A stretch of 64,000 bases of DNA, from contig CBFHZL010000002.1 in the NCBI GenBank assembly GCA_965660325.1, positions 10,070 to 74,069 of the forward strand, written 5' to 3'. The DNA is from Acidiluteibacter sp965660325. Its GTDB lineage: Bacteria; Bacteroidota; Bacteroidia; Flavobacteriales_E; Vicingaceae. Both the position numbers and the translations under genes were made by a program. This document shows positions 8,933 to 17,452 of this stretch, one piece after another. Position 1 is the first letter of the stretch, and every line of letters starts with the position of its first letter. Below the pieces are notes generated by a model, which was given only the letters and a program-made list of their open reading frames with translations, was not told the origin of the DNA and ran no database searches.

Positions 8933-11900
8933 TTATTTGCCGTGGCATTGTTTGAACTTTTTACCGCTACCACATGGGCAAGGTTCATTACGTCCAACAC
9001 GCTTTTCGGCTATAATTGGTTGGGTTACTTGTCGCTCTTGCGTGTTTTGCCCCGCTTGCTGTCCGCTGCTTTGCTGCTGTGGTTGGTTGCTACCTTTAGC
9101 TGCCACCTCTGATCGAGAAGTTTGCAGTTTAGGCTGTTCTTTTTGCTGCTGTGGTGCATTTTGCACTTGTGCTTGTTGGTTAGGGTCTTGTGTAGGCAAG
9201 TTCCCTTTCACCAAGAAACTAATGGCTTCACGGTTCGTTTTATCAATCATCTGTTTGAACAGCTCAAATGCTTCAAACTTATAAATCAATAAAGGATCTT
9301 TTTGCTCGTATACCGCTCCTTGCACCGATTGCTTTAAGTCATCCATTTCACGTAAATGCTCTTTCCATGAATTGTCAATCATGGCAAGAATAATATTGCG
9401 CTCAAAGGTGGCAATCAATTCTTTTCCATTTGAATCGTATGACTTTTTAAGATCAGCTACTACCTGGATGGATTTCTTTCCATCTGTAAAAGGAATCACA
9501 ATATTCTTATACTGATCACCTTGGTTTTCATACACGTCTTTAATTACAGGAAGTGCTGTTTCCGCTACAAGTTTCGACTTTCTTGTATAGTGGCTCATCG
9601 CACTTTGATACAATTGGTCGGTCAATTCATCATTGTTCGATTGCATAAATGCTTTTTCATCTACTGGAGATTCAATAGAGAAGTTTCGAATGACATCCAT
9701 TTTGAAATTCTCAAAATCGCGCATATCTAAATTTTCCTCTGCCAATGCACTGGAGGTGTCAAACATCATATTGGCAATGTCTACGCTAATTCGTTCGCCG
9801 AAAAGTGCATTTCTTCTTCTCTTGTAAATTACTTCACGCTGGGAATTCATGATATCATCATACTCCAATAATCGCTTACGCACACCAAAGTTATTTTCCT
9901 CTACTTTTTTCTGGGCTCTTTCGATGGATTTAGAAATCATGGAGTGCTGAATTACTTCACCTTCCTCAATTCCCATTCTGTCCATTAATTTGGCAATTCT
10001 ATCCGAACCAAATAAACGCATTAAGTTGTCTTCCAACGAAACATAAAACTGAGAACTACCCGGATCTCCTTGACGACCTGCACGACCTCTTAACTGTCTA
10101 TCTACTCGACGAGACTCATGGCGCTCAGTACCTACGATGGCTAAACCACCAGCGTCTTTTACCTCTTGGCTCAGCTTAATATCCGTACCTCTACCTGCCA
10201 TGTTGGTCGCAATGGTAACAGCACCTTTTTTACCGGCTTCTGCAACTACGTCTGCTTCTTTTTGGTGCAGTTTCGCATTCAATACTTGGTGCTTGATTCC
10301 CTTCATTTTAAGCATTCGGCTTAATAATTCAGAAATTTCAACAGAGGTAGTACCCACCAATACTGGTCGGCCTTCACCTACTAGGCGAACTACTTCTTCA
10401 CTTACTGCATTGTATTTTTCTCGGGTGGTTTTATACACCAAATCTTCTCGATCGTCTCTAGCAATTGGGCGGTTAGTTGGAATAACCACCACATCTAACT
10501 CATAGATGTCCCAGAATTCTCCTGCTTCCGTTTCAGCCGTACCTGTCATTCCCGACAGTTTGTTGTACATTCTGAAATAGTTTTGAAGCGTTACGGTAGC
10601 ATAGGTCTGCGTTGCAGCTTCTACTTTTGCATTTTCTTTTGCTTCTATCGCTTGGTGCAGTCCGTCAGAATATCTTCTTCCGTCCATAATACGACCAGTC
10701 TGCTCGTCTACAATTTTCACCTTGTTATCCATTACTACATACTCCGTATCTTTTTCAAATAAGGTGTAGGCTTTTAGCAACTGGTTGATGGTGTGAATTC
10801 GTTCCGCTTTTACCGAATAATCCTGAATAATCGCTTCTTTCTTTGCAAGCTTCTCCTCATCAGAAATGGCTTCATTTTCTAAAGCGGTAATCGAAAGATT
10901 AATATCTGGAAGGATGAAAAACTCTTTATCATCTCCTGATTCTGCTGAAATAAGGTCGAGTCCTTTTTCAGTTAATTCTATGGTATTATTTTTCTCATCA
11001 ATGGTAAAGAATAACTCAGCATCTACTTTATGCATTTCTTTTCCTTGATCTTGCAAATAGTAGTTTTCTACCTTTTGCAAGCGAGCCCGAATACCGGGTT
11101 CAGAAAGAAATTTGATCAGCGCTTTATTTTTAGGCAAACCTCTAAAGGCTCTAAGTAAAGCCATGCTTGCTTCTTCTTCCTTCTTTTTTCCTTCCTTTCC
11201 ATCGAAACTTGGATCTCCTTGAAATGCTTTTTTAGCATCTGCAAGAAGTGTTGTTATTAATTTTTTCTGAGCCGCATGTAGCTTTTCAATACGTGGTTTT
11301 AACTCATAAAATTCGTGGATATCTCCTTTCGGAGTTGGTCCTGAAATAATCAATGGTGTTCTAGCATCATCAATCAAAACAGAATCGACCTCATCGACGA
11401 TGGCGTAGTGATGCTTTCGCTGCACTAAATCGTCAGAAGTTCTTGCCATATTATCACGTAAGTAATCAAAACCAAACTCGTTGTTGGTTCCGTATGTAAT
11501 ATCAGCTAAATACGCTTTTCTTCTTTCGTCAGAATTCGGTTGATGTTTATCGATACAGTCGATGGTCATGCCATGGAATTCAAATAATGGCCCCATCCAC
11601 TCGCTATCACGCTTTGCAAGGTAGTCGTTTACCGTTACCAAGTGAACGCCTCTTTCTGCAAGAGCATTTAAGTATACAGGAAGTGTAGCAACTAATGTTT
11701 TACCTTCTCCTGTAGCCATCTCAGCAATTTTACCTTCGTGAAGGGTGATACCACCGATCAATTGCACATCGTAGTGGATCATGTTCCAAATCACTTCCGT
11801 GCCTGCAGCATCCCATCGGTTATGCCATAATGCTTTATCACCAACGATTTCGATACTGTCACGTTGTGCAGCAAAATCACGGTCCATATCATTGGCAGTA

Positions 11901-12295
11901 ACTTCTACTTTTTCATTTTCTGTGAATCGACGAGCAGTTTCTTTTACCACAGCAAATGCTTTTGGCAAAATCTCCAGCAATGTCGCTTCGATGATATCGA
12001 TGACTTTCTTCTCTAATTCATCAACTTCTTTGTACAAGTTTTCCTTCTTGTCGACGTCTTCAAGTGCATCAATTTCTTGCTTCAGTTGATTAATTCGCTC
12101 TTGTTCTGTTTGATATGATGCGCTGATTTTAGCTTTAAAATCGGCAGTCATTTGTCTCAGCTGGTCGTTGGATATACCGCTAAGTGTCGCATATTCCGCT
12201 TTGATTTTATCCACTAGGGGCGACAAGGCTTTGATGTCTCTGTCGGATTTATTTCCTAATATTTTCCCGAATAACTTATTGATTGAACCTAACAT
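8933..12295 (-). CDS. secA: Preprotein translocase ATPase SecA
   Basis: 1120 residues; cytoplasmic/peripheral motor that drives unfolded preproteins through SecYEG. Walker A is MATGEGKT ending at residue 200, the DEAD-like motif is VDEVDS, and motifs VGTTSVE, NMAGRGTDI and RQLRGRAGRQGDPG are intact. A glutamine-rich linker precedes the C-terminal zinc motif CPCGSGKKFKQCHG, which binds SecB or ribosomes in other SecAs. The protein is about 200 residues longer than E. coli SecA because of a lysine/glutamate-rich insertion near residues 60-105 and another around 330-430. This long form is usual in Bacteroidota. It has its own promoter and terminator. Its load here would include the many signal-peptide T9SS cargoes of the window. 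Confidence 0.98.
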   Translation of the reverse strand: MLGSINKLFGKILGNKSDRDIKALSPLVDKIKAEYATLSGISNDQLRQMTADFKAKISASYQTEQERINQLKQEIDALEDVDKKENLYKEVDELEKKVIDIIEATLLEILPKAFAVVKETARRFTENEKVEVTANDMDRDFAAQRDSIEIVGDKALWHNRWDAAGTEVIWNMIHYDVQLIGGITLHEGKIAEMATGEGKTLVATLPVYLNALAERGVHLVTVNDYLAKRDSEWMGPLFEFHGMTIDCIDKHQPNSDERRKAYLADITYGTNNEFGFDYLRDNMARTSDDLVQRKHHYAIVDEVDSVLIDDARTPLIISGPTPKGDIHEFYELKPRIEKLHAAQKKLITTLLADAKKAFQGDPSFDGKEGKKKEEEASMALLRAFRGLPKNKALIKFLSEPGIRARLQKVENYYLQDQGKEMHKVDAELFFTIDEKNNTIELTEKGLDLISAESGDDKEFFILPDINLSITALENEAISDEEKLAKKEAIIQDYSVKAERIHTINQLLKAYTLFEKDTEYVVMDNKVKIVDEQTGRIMDGRRYSDGLHQAIEAKENAKVEAATQTYATVTLQNYFRMYNKLSGMTGTAETEAGEFWDIYELDVVVIPTNRPIARDDREDLVYKTTREKYNAVSEEVVRLVGEGRPVLVGTTSVEISELLSRMLKMKGIKHQVLNAKLHQKEADVVAEAGKKGAVTIATNMAGRGTDIKLSQEVKDAGGLAIVGTERHESRRVDRQLRGRAGRQGDPGSSQFYVSLEDNLMRLFGSDRIAKLMDRMGIEEGEVIQHSMISKSIERAQKKVEENNFGVRKRLLEYDDIMNSQREVIYKRRRNALFGERISVDIANMMFDTSSALAEENLDMRDFENFKMDVIRNFSIESPVDEKAFMQSNNDELTDQLYQSAMSHYTRKSKLVAETALPVIKDVYENQGDQYKNIVIPFTDGKKSIQVVADLKKSYDSNGKELIATFERNIILAMIDNSWKEHLREMDDLKQSVQGAVYEQKDPLLIYKFEAFELFKQMIDKTNREAISFLVKGNLPTQDPNQQAQVQNAPQQQKEQPKLQTSRSEVAAKGSNQPQQQSSGQQAGQNTQERQVTQPIIAEKRVGRNEPCPCGSGKKFKQCHGK

Positions 12296-12329
12296 ATATA
12301 TATTCTCTTCTTCTTAAAAAATCTACCTT

Positions 12330-12337
12330 CAAAAGTA
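12330..12337 (-). promoter_or_regulatory. Promoter -7 element of secA
   Basis: Minus-strand TACTTTTG, an exact TAnnTTTG match, 35 bases upstream of the secA ATG. Confidence 0.5.
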
Positions 12338-12381
12338 GGTAAATTAATGCGCTTTTTGTTTATTATCAGCTGTTAATAAAG

Positions 12382-12421
12382 CCATAAAAAAACCCCGTTC
12401 CACCTTAAATGGAACGGGGTT
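12382..12421 (-). terminator. Rho-independent terminator of the DUF2795 gene
   Basis: A perfect 12-bp inverted repeat (AACCCCGTTCCA and its complement) with a 7-base loop, followed on the minus strand by a short T run. It sits between the DUF2795 stop and the secA promoter. Confidence 0.85.
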
Positions 12422-12439
12422 GTATGTTTTTAATATTGA

Positions 12440-12661
12440 TCAATATTCATCCTCGTTGAAGAAGAAATCTTCTTTCGTCGGATAATCAGGCCAAATGTCT
12501 TCAATGGTTTCATAAGACTCACCTTCATCTTCTAATTCTTGTAAGTTCTCTACCACTTCCAAAGGTGCGCCAGTTCTAATAGCAAAGTCAATCAACTCAT
12601 CTTTGGTTGCAGGCCATGGAGCGTCTTCTAAATTTGAAGCAAGTTCAAGCGTCCAGTACAT
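12440..12661 (-). CDS. DUF2795 family small acidic protein
   Basis: 73 residues, strongly acidic, ending FFFNEDEY. It carries the conserved core of the DUF2795 family (DAPWPATKDELIDFAIRTGA), a compact helical domain of unknown biochemical role. Near-identical short proteins are widespread in Bacteroidota, which implies a housekeeping role. It has its own promoter and terminator, so it is a single-gene unit next to secA. Confidence 0.85.
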   Translation of the reverse strand: MYWTLELASNLEDAPWPATKDELIDFAIRTGAPLEVVENLQELEDEGESYETIEDIWPDYPTKEDFFFNEDEY

Positions 12662-12683
12662 ATTCTTCTAATTTTGATTTTTG

Positions 12684-12691
12684 CAAATGTA
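12684..12691 (-). promoter_or_regulatory. Promoter -7 element of the DUF2795 gene
   Basis: Minus-strand TACATTTG, an exact TAnnTTTG match, 23 bases upstream of the ATG. Confidence 0.5.
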
Positions 12692-12777
12692 ATTTTTTCA
12701 ACGGTTAAAAATCGCCTTTTTTAAAAATCATTAATAATTATTTAATTTATATAAAATAAGGCGGTTATGCCTACTTT

Positions 12778-13326
12778 TTATTGTCGAGGTACCCAAGGCG
12801 TTTCCGGAGCACCCATTTTTTTCGTCAGATATCTTGATAATACAAACAAGTAATCTGAAAGACGGTTCAAGTATTGCATAATGGTTTCATCTACAGGAGA
12901 TTCTTCACTTAAATGTACCGTAATTCGCTCTGCTCGTCTGCACACGCAGCGGGCCACGTGACAAAAGCTGATGGCTTGGTTCCCTCCAGGCAATACAAAG
13001 TTGCGCATTGGCGGTAACTCTTCATCCATTTGATCAATCTTTTGTTCCAAGAATTCAATATCTGATTGAGATAACTCTGGCAATTTCATGTTGGAGTTGC
13101 CCGGGTCAGCGGCTAATAAAGAGCCAATGGTAAATAATCGATCTTGCACTTCTATTAAAATGGCGGTTTCTTCTTTGCCGATTTCGTGATCTCGGATGAC
13201 ACCTATGTAAGAGTTTAACTCATCCACTGTTCCATATGATTCTATTCGCAGGTGATGCTTCGGTACGCGTGTTCCGCCAATTAATGACGTCATTCCCTTA
13301 TCACCTTTCTTCGTATAAACTTTCAT
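12778..13326 (-). CDS. Cob(I)yrinic acid a,c-diamide / cob(I)alamin adenosyltransferase, PduO type
   Basis: 182 residues. The N-terminal KKGDKGMTSLIGG motif (5-17) binds ATP, and SYGTVDELNSYIG plus RCVCRRAER belong to the conserved trimer-interface and active-site segments of PduO-type enzymes. The reaction transfers the adenosyl group of ATP to reduced cobalamin, making coenzyme B12. It follows an ABC ATPase gene (44-base gap) and a methyltransferase gene on the same strand. The B12 radical SAM proteins at the left of the window would use methyl- or hydroxocobalamin rather than adenosylcobalamin, so a direct link is not implied. Confidence 0.92.
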   Translation of the reverse strand: MKVYTKKGDKGMTSLIGGTRVPKHHLRIESYGTVDELNSYIGVIRDHEIGKEETAILIEVQDRLFTIGSLLAADPGNSNMKLPELSQSDIEFLEQKIDQMDEELPPMRNFVLPGGNQAISFCHVARCVCRRAERITVHLSEESPVDETIMQYLNRLSDYLFVLSRYLTKKMGAPETPWVPRQ

Positions 13327-13370
13327 CTGTGTTTTGTTTGGTTCTTCAAACAGCCTTTAGGTAGCTTTGT

Positions 13371-14093
13371 TTAATGATTGGCTAAAGTAATGTTTTCGTT
13401 TTTGATATCCGATTCGATTACGCCATCTCTCAAACGGATAATCCGATGAGCATGTTGCGCAATATCTTCTTCATGTGTTACCAAAATGATGGTGTTCCCT
13501 TTTTTATGGATATCATCAAACAGCGCCATGATTTCATATGAAGTTTTGGTGTCCAGGTTTCCTGTTGGCTCATCTGCTAAAATAATGGAAGGGGAATTTA
13601 CCATTGCTCTAGCCACTGCTACACGCTGACGCTGACCTCCTGATAGCTCATTAGGCTTATGGTCTAATCGGTCACTTAGCCCCACTTGCGTGAGCATATT
13701 GGTGGCGATTTCTTTTCGGTCGGCATTGTTTTTACCTGCGTAGATGAGCGGAAGTGCGACGTTCTCTAACGCCGTAGATCGTGGAAGCAGATTAAATGTT
13801 TGGAATACAAAACCAATCTCTTTGTTCCTAATCTCCGCCAATTCATTATCAGTTAGCTTGCTGACATTTTTGTCATTCAGAACATAATCGCCACCGGTAG
13901 GCGTATCCAGACACCCTAAAATATTCATAAGTGTAGATTTTCCAGAGCCCGATGGTCCCATTAGGGCGACATATTCATTTCGTTGTACTTCAAAAGTGAG
14001 GCCTTTAAGTACTTTTATAACTTCATTACCGAGTTTAAAGTTTCTGGTAAGGTCATTAATGCTGATGATTGGATTCATAATAGGGTATTTCAT
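13371..14093 (-). CDS. ABC transporter ATP-binding protein, LolD/MacB class
   Basis: 240 residues. Walker A GPSGSGKST (46-54), signature LSGGQ (150-154), Walker B IILADEPTG (170-177) and switch His in VTHEED (207) are all intact. The sequence ILGCLDTPTGG and the overall pattern match the LolD/MacB/FtsE group that powers FtsX-fold permeases. No permease gene adjoins it; a MacB-type permease lies alone at 62387-63628 and could be a partner. An internal ATG at 14078 is an equally plausible start. It is probably co-transcribed with the methyltransferase upstream and the adenosyltransferase downstream. Confidence 0.92.
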   Translation of the reverse strand: MKYPIMNPIISINDLTRNFKLGNEVIKVLKGLTFEVQRNEYVALMGPSGSGKSTLMNILGCLDTPTGGDYVLNDKNVSKLTDNELAEIRNKEIGFVFQTFNLLPRSTALENVALPLIYAGKNNADRKEIATNMLTQVGLSDRLDHKPNELSGGQRQRVAVARAMVNSPSIILADEPTGNLDTKTSYEIMALFDDIHKKGNTIILVTHEEDIAQHAHRIIRLRDGVIESDIKNENITLANH

Positions 14094-14130
14094 TCAAATT
14101 TATTGAATTCTAGGCGATCAGTTCCTCCGT

Positions 14131-14919
14131 TTAATGATAAACGGTAAAATCTTCTTTTGGTTGTTCTTTTCTAAAAAAGACTAACCCAAAATAATAAGTA
14201 TCAATGGTTACCTTAACTCGCTCATCTGCTTTAATTCTTCTCCAAGCATTGGTCATTCCTTTACTCCAATAGATATCATCGAAGATAAACACGCTATCAT
14301 TATGCGCAAAGGGCAGGCATTGCTCAAAGTAATCCATTGTAGCTTCTTCGGTATGGTTGCCATCAAAATAAATGAGGTCCACGCTTTTCGATTGATTTAG
14401 TGCTTTGGGTAGTTGCTCCCTAAAGTCGCCGACAAATTGCTGGATATTGGTTGCGCTCAGTTTCTCGAAATTCAACTGCGCAATTTTGGCAATGTTTGGA
14501 CAACCCTCTATAGTCATTAGCTGACTCTTTTGACTCCACTGCGATAAGTAAAGCGAGCTAAGTCCGAAAGAAGTACCTAGTTCGATGCTCTTTTTCGGCT
14601 GAAAATAATTGGCAATTCTAAAGAGCAATTGTGCTTGTTTTTTTGGTTTTAATGCGCTTTTGGCAATGCTGCCAATCTTTCGCTTGTTCGAATTGTTGGT
14701 TCGAGAGCCCGCTCCTAAATCTGTTACTGCGATTTCTTGATCGGTGAGTAATAATTTTGCGCGCAGTGATTCAATGTCTTCAAAACAGTAAAACTGCTCT
14801 TGATGATCGATCACATCTTTTACAAATTGATACACAAAAGGGGAGTGCACGCCGTGCCCGCGCTTATTGGAAACCAATAAATGGCGAATAAAATGATAAA
14901 TAGCGTACAGCTGATTCAT
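14131..14919 (-). CDS. Class I SAM methyltransferase, O-methyltransferase-like
   Basis: 262 residues. SAM-binding motif I is SIELGTSFGLSS (111-122), followed by MTIEGCPNIA as the ribose-binding acidic strand and DLIYFDGNHTEEATMDY as the metal- or substrate-site strand. This layout resembles catechol-O-methyltransferase-like families. The N-terminal 100 residues, with RGHGVHSPFVYQFV, are typical of a Bacteroidota family of unknown substrate. It is the first gene of a probable operon with the ABC ATPase (37-base gap) and cobalamin adenosyltransferase. Confidence 0.75.
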   Translation of the reverse strand: MNQLYAIYHFIRHLLVSNKRGHGVHSPFVYQFVKDVIDHQEQFYCFEDIESLRAKLLLTDQEIAVTDLGAGSRTNNSNKRKIGSIAKSALKPKKQAQLLFRIANYFQPKKSIELGTSFGLSSLYLSQWSQKSQLMTIEGCPNIAKIAQLNFEKLSATNIQQFVGDFREQLPKALNQSKSVDLIYFDGNHTEEATMDYFEQCLPFAHNDSVFIFDDIYWSKGMTNAWRRIKADERVKVTIDTYYFGLVFFRKEQPKEDFTVYH

Positions 14920-14991
14920 TTGGCGAATTTACTTTTTTGATAGATATAGTTTGTAATTAATAGGTGGGTTTACCATCATCAAGTTATCATT

Positions 14992-15030
14992 AAATAAAAA
15001 AACTCCTTCCCGACGAATCGAAAAGGAGTT
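14992..15030 (-). terminator. Terminator of the M13 peptidase gene
   Basis: Inverted repeat AACTCCTT (15001-15008) / AAGGAGTT (15023-15030) followed on the minus strand by TTTTATTT. Confidence 0.7.
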
Positions 15031-15054
15031 GATAATTATAATCAATTGCTTGGG

Positions 15055-17100
15055 TTACCAAATAACTGCTCTTGTAGAATCTGGCGCTACCATTGGGCTG
15101 TTAGGCTCACAACCAAATGCCTCACTAAATTCAGTAAGATTCGCTAATGGACCTCTTACTCTATACTCACCAGGAGAATGAGGATCAGTAATAATTCGGT
15201 TTCTTAACTCCTCTTCTGTCATATTCATGTGCCATACTTGAGCCCATCCTAAAAAGAATCGCTGTTGCTGCGTAAATCCATCAATCATTCCCGGAGTTTC
15301 TTTTCCTTCAAATGATTTTTCCATAGCGTGATAAGCTAAAATTAAACCACCTAAGTCAGCAATATTTTCACCTAGCGTCAACTTGCCATTTACAAATACG
15401 CTATCTAACGCTTCAAAGTTGTTAAACTGCTCTACCACTTTATTTGCGCGTTCGTCAAAAGCAACTCGGTCAGCATCTGTCCACCAATTTTTTAAGTTTC
15501 CTTCTGCATCATACTTGCTGCCTTGATCATCAAAACCATGTGTAAATTCATGACCAATTACAGCGCCAATTCCACCATAATTGATGGCTGCGTCGGCATC
15601 TTTATCGTAAAATGGAGGTTGTAAAATTCCTGCTGGAAATACAATTTCATTTTGAGATGAGCTGTAGTAAGCATTAACCGTTTGTGGGCTCATGTACCAT
15701 TCGTCTTTATCTACTGGCTTACCCAATTTGCTAATCATATCTTGAAAGTTAAACTTTCGAGCATTCATGATATTTTGTGCAAAGTTATCGGTGATTTCTA
15801 AGCTGCTATAATCTGTCCATTTCTCAGGATAACCAATTTTCTTATTGAAAGAAGCTAGTTTTTCAAGCGCTTTCTCTTTTGTAGAATCACCCATCCAAGT
15901 CAGGTTTTCAATCCTCACTTTAAATGCTGAACGTAAATTCTCTACCATTTGGCTTACTTCTGCTTTGCTTTCTTCCGGGAAGTGACGCTCCACAAAAGCC
16001 TTTCCTAATAATTCTCCCAAGCTGCCATTTACGGTACCTAAAGCGCGTTTCCATCGCGGCTTCATTTCTTTCGTACCTCTTAAGGTAGTCGCAAAAAAGC
16101 TGAAGTTTTGCTGCTCGAACTCATCACCTAAATAAGAAGCCATGTTATCCACTAAATGCCACTGCATGTAAGTTTTCCATTCTTCAATGGTGAATTTGTC
16201 TAAAAATGATATGGCTCCTTTTATAAAATCAGGTTGTCCCACAATGATATCTTCTACATTCGATAAGCCCAATGTTCCGATATATCCATCCCAATCAACG
16301 CCTTTAAATTCGGTTTTGAAATCAGCAAAACTAAATTTATTGTATGTTTTGTTAGGATCTCTTCTTTCCACACGGCTCATAGAAATTTCAGCGAGAGCAG
16401 ATTCAATTTTCATTACGGTCTCTGCTTTTTCTTCGGTAGCTTCAGCTGATTCGCCTAAAAGCATAAACATCTTTTGGATATGCTCGTTGTATGCAGTTTT
16501 GATGGATTCAGATTTTTCATCTGTTTTTAGATAGTAATCTCTATCAGGTAAGGTTAATCCACTTTGATAAACGTGGGTAATGTACGCCGAACTGTTTTTG
16601 TCGTCTTGGCCAATGTACATCCCGAACATAGAACCTACGCCCATTGTGCTAAAGTTTGCAGCTAACTGAACGAGCTCTTCTTTGGTAGATACTGCTGCAA
16701 TTTGCTCCATGTAGGGCATAATTGGAGAAGCACCAAGTTCGGTTAATTTAGCGGTATCCATGGCACTCTTATAAAAGTCTCCAATTTGTTGCTCTTTGGT
16801 TCCCTTTTCTGCACCTGTCATTGCAGCATATTCATCTAAAATAGCTCTTAGTCGTGTGTTGTTGCCTTCCGTCACCACATTAAAGCTGCTCCATCTGCTT
16901 TCTGTAGATGGTATTGGGTTCCCTTTTAACCAACCACCGATGGCATATTGATAAAAGTTGTCGCATGGGGCAACAGAGGTATCAAGGTTTGAAAGTTCAA
17001 AACCACTTGGTTTAGCTGCCTCCGTTGTGCTCTCTTCCTTTGGAGCTTGTCCGCATGCCATCATAACAGCAGCGGGCAGTATTAAGTATATTTTTTTCAT
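15055..17100 (-). CDS. M13 (neprilysin/PepO) family zinc metallopeptidase lipoprotein
   Basis: 681 residues. A signal sequence ends in a lipobox-like MMACG, so this is probably a lipoprotein. The M13 N-terminal domain spans about 40-420. The catalytic domain shows NAYYSSSQNEIVFPAG, the zinc motif HEFTH (H517, E518, H521) and ENIADLGG with E578 as third ligand and D582. Activity: cleavage of short peptides outside the cytoplasm. Full length for the family. It is a single-gene unit with a promoter match at 17121-17128 and a terminator at 14992-15030, divergent from the CHU_C gene. Confidence 0.95.
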   Translation of the reverse strand: MKKIYLILPAAVMMACGQAPKEESTTEAAKPSGFELSNLDTSVAPCDNFYQYAIGGWLKGNPIPSTESRWSSFNVVTEGNNTRLRAILDEYAAMTGAEKGTKEQQIGDFYKSAMDTAKLTELGASPIMPYMEQIAAVSTKEELVQLAANFSTMGVGSMFGMYIGQDDKNSSAYITHVYQSGLTLPDRDYYLKTDEKSESIKTAYNEHIQKMFMLLGESAEATEEKAETVMKIESALAEISMSRVERRDPNKTYNKFSFADFKTEFKGVDWDGYIGTLGLSNVEDIIVGQPDFIKGAISFLDKFTIEEWKTYMQWHLVDNMASYLGDEFEQQNFSFFATTLRGTKEMKPRWKRALGTVNGSLGELLGKAFVERHFPEESKAEVSQMVENLRSAFKVRIENLTWMGDSTKEKALEKLASFNKKIGYPEKWTDYSSLEITDNFAQNIMNARKFNFQDMISKLGKPVDKDEWYMSPQTVNAYYSSSQNEIVFPAGILQPPFYDKDADAAINYGGIGAVIGHEFTHGFDDQGSKYDAEGNLKNWWTDADRVAFDERANKVVEQFNNFEALDSVFVNGKLTLGENIADLGGLILAYHAMEKSFEGKETPGMIDGFTQQQRFFLGWAQVWHMNMTEEELRNRIITDPHSPGEYRVRGPLANLTEFSEAFGCEPNSPMVAPDSTRAVIW

Positions 17101-17120
17101 GATCGATTATTATTTGAGAA

Positions 17121-17128
17121 CAAACTTA
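17121..17128 (-). promoter_or_regulatory. Promoter -7 element of the M13 peptidase gene
   Basis: Minus-strand TAAGTTTG, an exact TAnnTTTG match, 21 bases before the ATG. Confidence 0.45.
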
Positions 17129-17204
17129 ATCTTTTTGCAATAAGAATCGATGTGTTTTTTATGAATGGCAGTAAGTAATTACGAGAGGAGGAGTGGACTT
17201 AAAA

Positions 17205-17298
17205 CAGAAAAAGCAGATCAACGATCCGCTTTTTCCATTCCCTAAAAAACTACTACTGAATTATGAACCTCTAGAAAGGCTGTAACCATTCCTGATTA
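17205..17298 (-). ncRNA. Candidate small RNA (or transcribed leader) upstream of the M13 peptidase
   Basis: A promoter-like TATATTTG lies at 17304-17311 on the minus strand. About 60-90 bases on comes a strong hairpin, AAAAAGCGGATC / GATCTGCTTTTT (17207-17235), followed by TTTCTGTTTT. The predicted product is about 95 nt with its own terminator. The M13 gene has a separate promoter after this hairpin, so the transcript looks independent, but a terminated leader (attenuator) is the alternative. The sequence does not show the conserved core of SRP RNA. No homology search was possible. Confidence 0.35.
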
Positions 17299-17303
17299 CC
17301 CTT

Positions 17304-17311
17304 CAAATATA
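17304..17311 (-). promoter_or_regulatory. Promoter -7 element for the candidate small RNA
   Basis: Minus-strand TATATTTG, an exact TAnnTTTG match, in a long AT-rich spacer. No clear -33 TTG at the usual distance, so support is moderate. Confidence 0.35.
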
Positions 17312-17334
17312 TAACATTTTTTTAGATTATGTAT

Positions 17335-17350
17335 AAATACGTACGTATTT
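17335..17350. promoter_or_regulatory. 16-bp perfect palindrome, possible operator
   Basis: AAATACGTACGTATTT is a perfect palindrome in the divergent spacer between the M13 and CHU_C genes. It lies just upstream of the small-RNA promoter and 70 bases upstream of the CHU_C promoter. It could be a dimeric regulator site; the regulator is unknown. Confidence 0.35.
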
Positions 17351-17419
17351 TTGATAAAAAAAAGACAAGTTGTTGAAAAAGAACATCTATAATTAATGTT
17401 TACTTAACTATGATAGCCT

Positions 17420-17427
17420 TACTTTTG
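17420..17427 (+). promoter_or_regulatory. Promoter -7 element of the CHU_C gene
   Basis: TACTTTTG, an exact TAnnTTTG match, 25 bases before the TTG start at 17453. Confidence 0.5.
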
Positions 17428-17452
17428 CACCGACTTTTAAAATTTACCTGAT

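Noticed and set aside
8795..9284. Plus-strand reading frames of about 100-120 codons over the secA end
   Set aside because: They are shadows of the secA coding sequence, with repeats of the codon pattern in antisense.
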